This document shows, piece by piece, positions 12,328 through 13,556 of a stretch of DNA of 13,556 nt. The notes beneath the pieces were generated by a model. The model had not been told where the DNA came from, did no database searches, and worked only from the letters and a program-made list of their open reading frames with translations. The first letter of the stretch is position 1; the number at the start of each line of letters is the position of its first letter. This DNA comes from Anaerolineales bacterium. GTDB taxonomy: Bacteria > Chloroflexota > Anaerolineae > 4572-78 > J111. The stretch is taken from assembly GCA_012032575.1 (NCBI GenBank), contig JAAUSP010000158.1:1-13556 (forward strand), written 5' to 3'. The translations under genes were made by a program, and so were the position numbers.

Positions 12328-12846
12328 ATGAAATACCTCATCATTTTTAGCATTGTAATTTCATCCTTCATCCTTCCGCCTTCATCCTTCGCCCAAAGCC
12401 CCGAACCTACGCCCGATCTGGACCTGCCCTACCACTTTGAACCGGTTGACTTCGACGAAAACGCCGCGCCCGATCTGCCGCTGCCCAGCGTCACCACCCC
12501 GGACTTTATCAACAAAGTGGGCAGTTACGCCCTGACCGTGTTTTCCTTGTTGGATAAGTACCAGGTGCTTGGCATTTTCGTGGTTATTATGCTGGGCCTG
12601 TCCTGTTTGTGGTGGTTGTACAGCTTTGTGACTGACCGGCCTGTACTGCCGACGCTCAATGTTTCCGGCGGCCTCGATATGGCTGACCAGGTGGGCGACG
12701 CCTACTTTGATGACCAGTACCGCCGCGCCGAAGCCACCTTTGACCACCCCCATGCCCGTGAACAAGCCTTTAGTGAAATTGCGGACGTGCGCGGCTCCTT
12801 CAAAGAGAACACCCGCAAAATTAAGAAGCTGGTCAAATACTTCTAA
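12328..12846 (+). CDS. Signal-peptide, single-TM protein with charged cytoplasmic tail, 172 aa
   Basis: ATG 12328 is chosen over the upstream TTG because it starts directly with a signal peptide (KYLIIFSIVISSFILPPSSFAQ). An acidic, Pro-rich exported segment (24-60) precedes a TM region (about 79-101: YQVLGIFVVIMLGLSCLWWLYSF). The C-terminal 70 residues are charged, helical and basic at the end (FKENTRKIKKLVKYF), on the cytoplasmic side. Part of the signal peptide is coded by TTCATCC-like heptamers. The stop overlaps the next ATG (TAATG). An assembly or coupling protein of the inner membrane is possible; no family is recognised. Confidence 0.7.
   Translation: MKYLIIFSIVISSFILPPSSFAQSPEPTPDLDLPYHFEPVDFDENAAPDLPLPSVTTPDFINKVGSYALTVFSLLDKYQVLGIFVVIMLGLSCLWWLYSFVTDRPVLPTLNVSGGLDMADQVGDAYFDDQYRRAEATFDHPHAREQAFSEIADVRGSFKENTRKIKKLVKYF
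12360..12394 (+). repeat. TTCATCC-like heptamer repeat (5 degenerate copies) in a signal peptide
   Basis: TTCATCC, TTCATCC, TTCCGCC, TTCATCC, TTCGCCC run end to end, coding SSFILPPSSFAQ. Period seven, more degenerate than the tracts at 8664 and 5477. Confidence 0.75.
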
Positions 12847-13382
12847 TGTCAAAAGTTGAATTTCTCGAACCCGGACAGGAACCGATGACGCTGAACCGCG
12901 ACAAACGCGGCCAGCGGGGACACCGTAGAGGAATGATGGAAAAATCAGACCTAATCAAAATAATAATTTTTGGAGCTTTGTTTTTGCTCTGTGTCTGGTA
13001 TGGCCTGACCTGGGTTTTTGGCGGCTCCAAACTCGGCAAAGCTCAAGCCGCTTCAGCGGCTGAAGAACCGGCCATCATTCGCACCGTCGCCCCATTGGAG
13101 ACTCCAACCCTCCAACCCTCCAACCCTCCAACCTTCCAACCTTCCAACCTCGAACCGGCCCAACTCGCCGCCACCGCCCAAATGCAGGCGGCCATCAATC
13201 GGCCCGCCGCTGTTGATCCGGCCGGCTCGCCCTACCTGGTCGGCGTTGTCACCTATGAGACCGGCTGCCCGTTGAGCAACCTGGGCTTTACCACGTCCGG
13301 CGCAAACGGTACGCCGTACTACCTTTACCTGTCCAGTATGTTGGACCGCGACCCGTACAGCGTCAGGTATTTTGTTGGGTGA
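12846..13382 (+). CDS. Membrane protein with N-terminal TM and exported domain; frame broken near the right edge
   Basis: ATG 12846 overlaps the previous stop. A basic cytoplasmic N-terminus (about 1-36) precedes a TM helix (KIIIFGALFLLCVWYGLTWVF, 38-58), then a low-complexity stalk with the 8-base repeat (LQPSNPPTFQPSN). A folded domain then begins (SPYLVGVVTYETGCPLSNL, GTPYYLYLSSMLDRDP). The open frame stops at 13380-13382, but coding-like sequence continues in the next frame, so the protein is probably longer and open at the window edge. Alternative starts are 12885 and 12933. The single N-terminal TM plus Pro-rich stalk and exported domain superficially recalls VirB10-type or phage assembly proteins, but I see no decisive motif. 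Confidence 0.65.
   Translation: MSKVEFLEPGQEPMTLNRDKRGQRGHRRGMMEKSDLIKIIIFGALFLLCVWYGLTWVFGGSKLGKAQAASAAEEPAIIRTVAPLETPTLQPSNPPTFQPSNLEPAQLAATAQMQAAINRPAAVDPAGSPYLVGVVTYETGCPLSNLGFTTSGANGTPYYLYLSSMLDRDPYSVRYFVG
13103..13150 (+). repeat. TCCAACCC/T octamer tandem repeat (6 copies)
   Basis: Three TCCAACCC units are followed by three TCCAACCT units, all in frame in the stalk just after the TM helix of the 12846 protein. A period of eight shifts the frame when one copy is gained or lost. It is the only eight-base tract; the others have period seven. Confidence 0.9.
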
Positions 13383-13556
13383 TGGTAAATACGAAGCCTG
13401 CAAGCTGCCCAACATCCCCGGTAGGTTTCTCTGGAAGTGGGGCGGCGAGATGATCGAAATTCAAGCGCCCTTATCGCCGATACCACCGTCAAGAAAATAG
13501 TGGCAGACGCCAAGCAAGGTTCAAACACCGACGCCCAGAGCGCCGAGCGAGCGCAA
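13378..13556 (+). pseudogene. Probable continuation of the 12846 gene after indels, partial
   Basis: From 13378 one frame reads GDGKYEACKLPNIPGRFLW and onward to about 13467. Then a second shift gives ALIADTTVKKIVADAKQG and continues open to the edge. Removing one G from GGG (13377-13379) and adding a base near 13465-13467 would make one continuous protein with the 12846 gene. The residues are well behaved (paired Cys, Trp, helical C-terminal part), so the shifts are more likely sequence errors than true decay. Confidence 0.5.

Noticed and set aside
11742..12371. Reverse-strand open frame (209 codons) over the 466-aa gene
   Set aside because: A shadow of the Pro/Thr linker and hydrophobic C-terminus; His/Gln/Arg-rich without any motif.

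Overview
The window is one co-directional cluster: every gene I can support is on the + strand, most are spaced by a few bases or overlap as ATGA/TAATG, and I see no rRNA, tRNA, CRISPR array or transposase. The host is most likely a member of the Chloroflexota (Anaerolineae-like). That is an inference from GC-rich coding sequence, Pro/Thr 'TPTPT' surface linkers, and seven- and eight-base tandem repeats translated inside genes (peptides like HHASRIT, NVQRSTFNV, LQPSN, SSFILPP), a style I associate with that phylum. The content looks like an extrachromosomal or integrated mobile element (virus, plasmid or hybrid), not core chromosome.

Layout. (1) 2-258: the end of an unknown gene carrying an apparent frameshift. 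(2) 248-1975: a RepA-like AAA ATPase (helicase loader or replicative helicase class). Its 3' part holds nine copies of TCACATGG in both orientations, an AT-rich stretch and two C10 tracts, which makes it a candidate replication origin or auto-operator. (3) 1746-3029: five small unrecognised genes. (4) 3030-3234: an intergenic gap with inverted repeats and a strong hairpin/terminator. (5) 3235-5472: small membrane proteins, a 317-residue hydrophilic protein and a DUF4417-type protein. (6) 5465-6942: a GT-C membrane glycosyltransferase broken by a one-base indel. (7) 6939-8195: a secreted, membrane-anchored tail-collar-domain protein, then three very small single-TM proteins. (8) 8225-8645: two nearly identical 50/51-residue single-TM proteins resembling filamentous-phage major coat proteins, closed by a strong terminator. 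(9) 8658 to the right edge: a 752-residue secreted, membrane-anchored beta-rich protein, a 466-residue secreted protein with a Pro/Thr linker and hydrophobic C-terminus, a 172-residue signal-peptide/TM protein, and a TM protein that runs off the edge.

How it may fit together (inference). Blocks 7-9 follow the order of Ff-type inovirus structural genes: tiny TM proteins, small major-coat-like protein, terminator, large signal-peptide adsorption protein with C-terminal membrane anchor, then a second membrane-anchored protein. No Zot/pI ATPase, rolling-circle initiator or secretin is visible, and the window is open at both ends, so this is a hypothesis. The embedded GT-C glycosyltransferase and several Thr/Pro-rich surface proteins suggest a glycosylated surface structure or particle. 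Repeat tracts whose unit length is not a multiple of three sit in the glycosyltransferase and in signal-peptide regions, so slippage could switch these genes on and off.

Quality caveat. At least six places look like single-base indels, several in G runs (about 136-139, 6154, 7482-7484, 7533-7535, 13377-13379 and 13465-13467). Sequencing or assembly error is a serious explanation for the broken genes.
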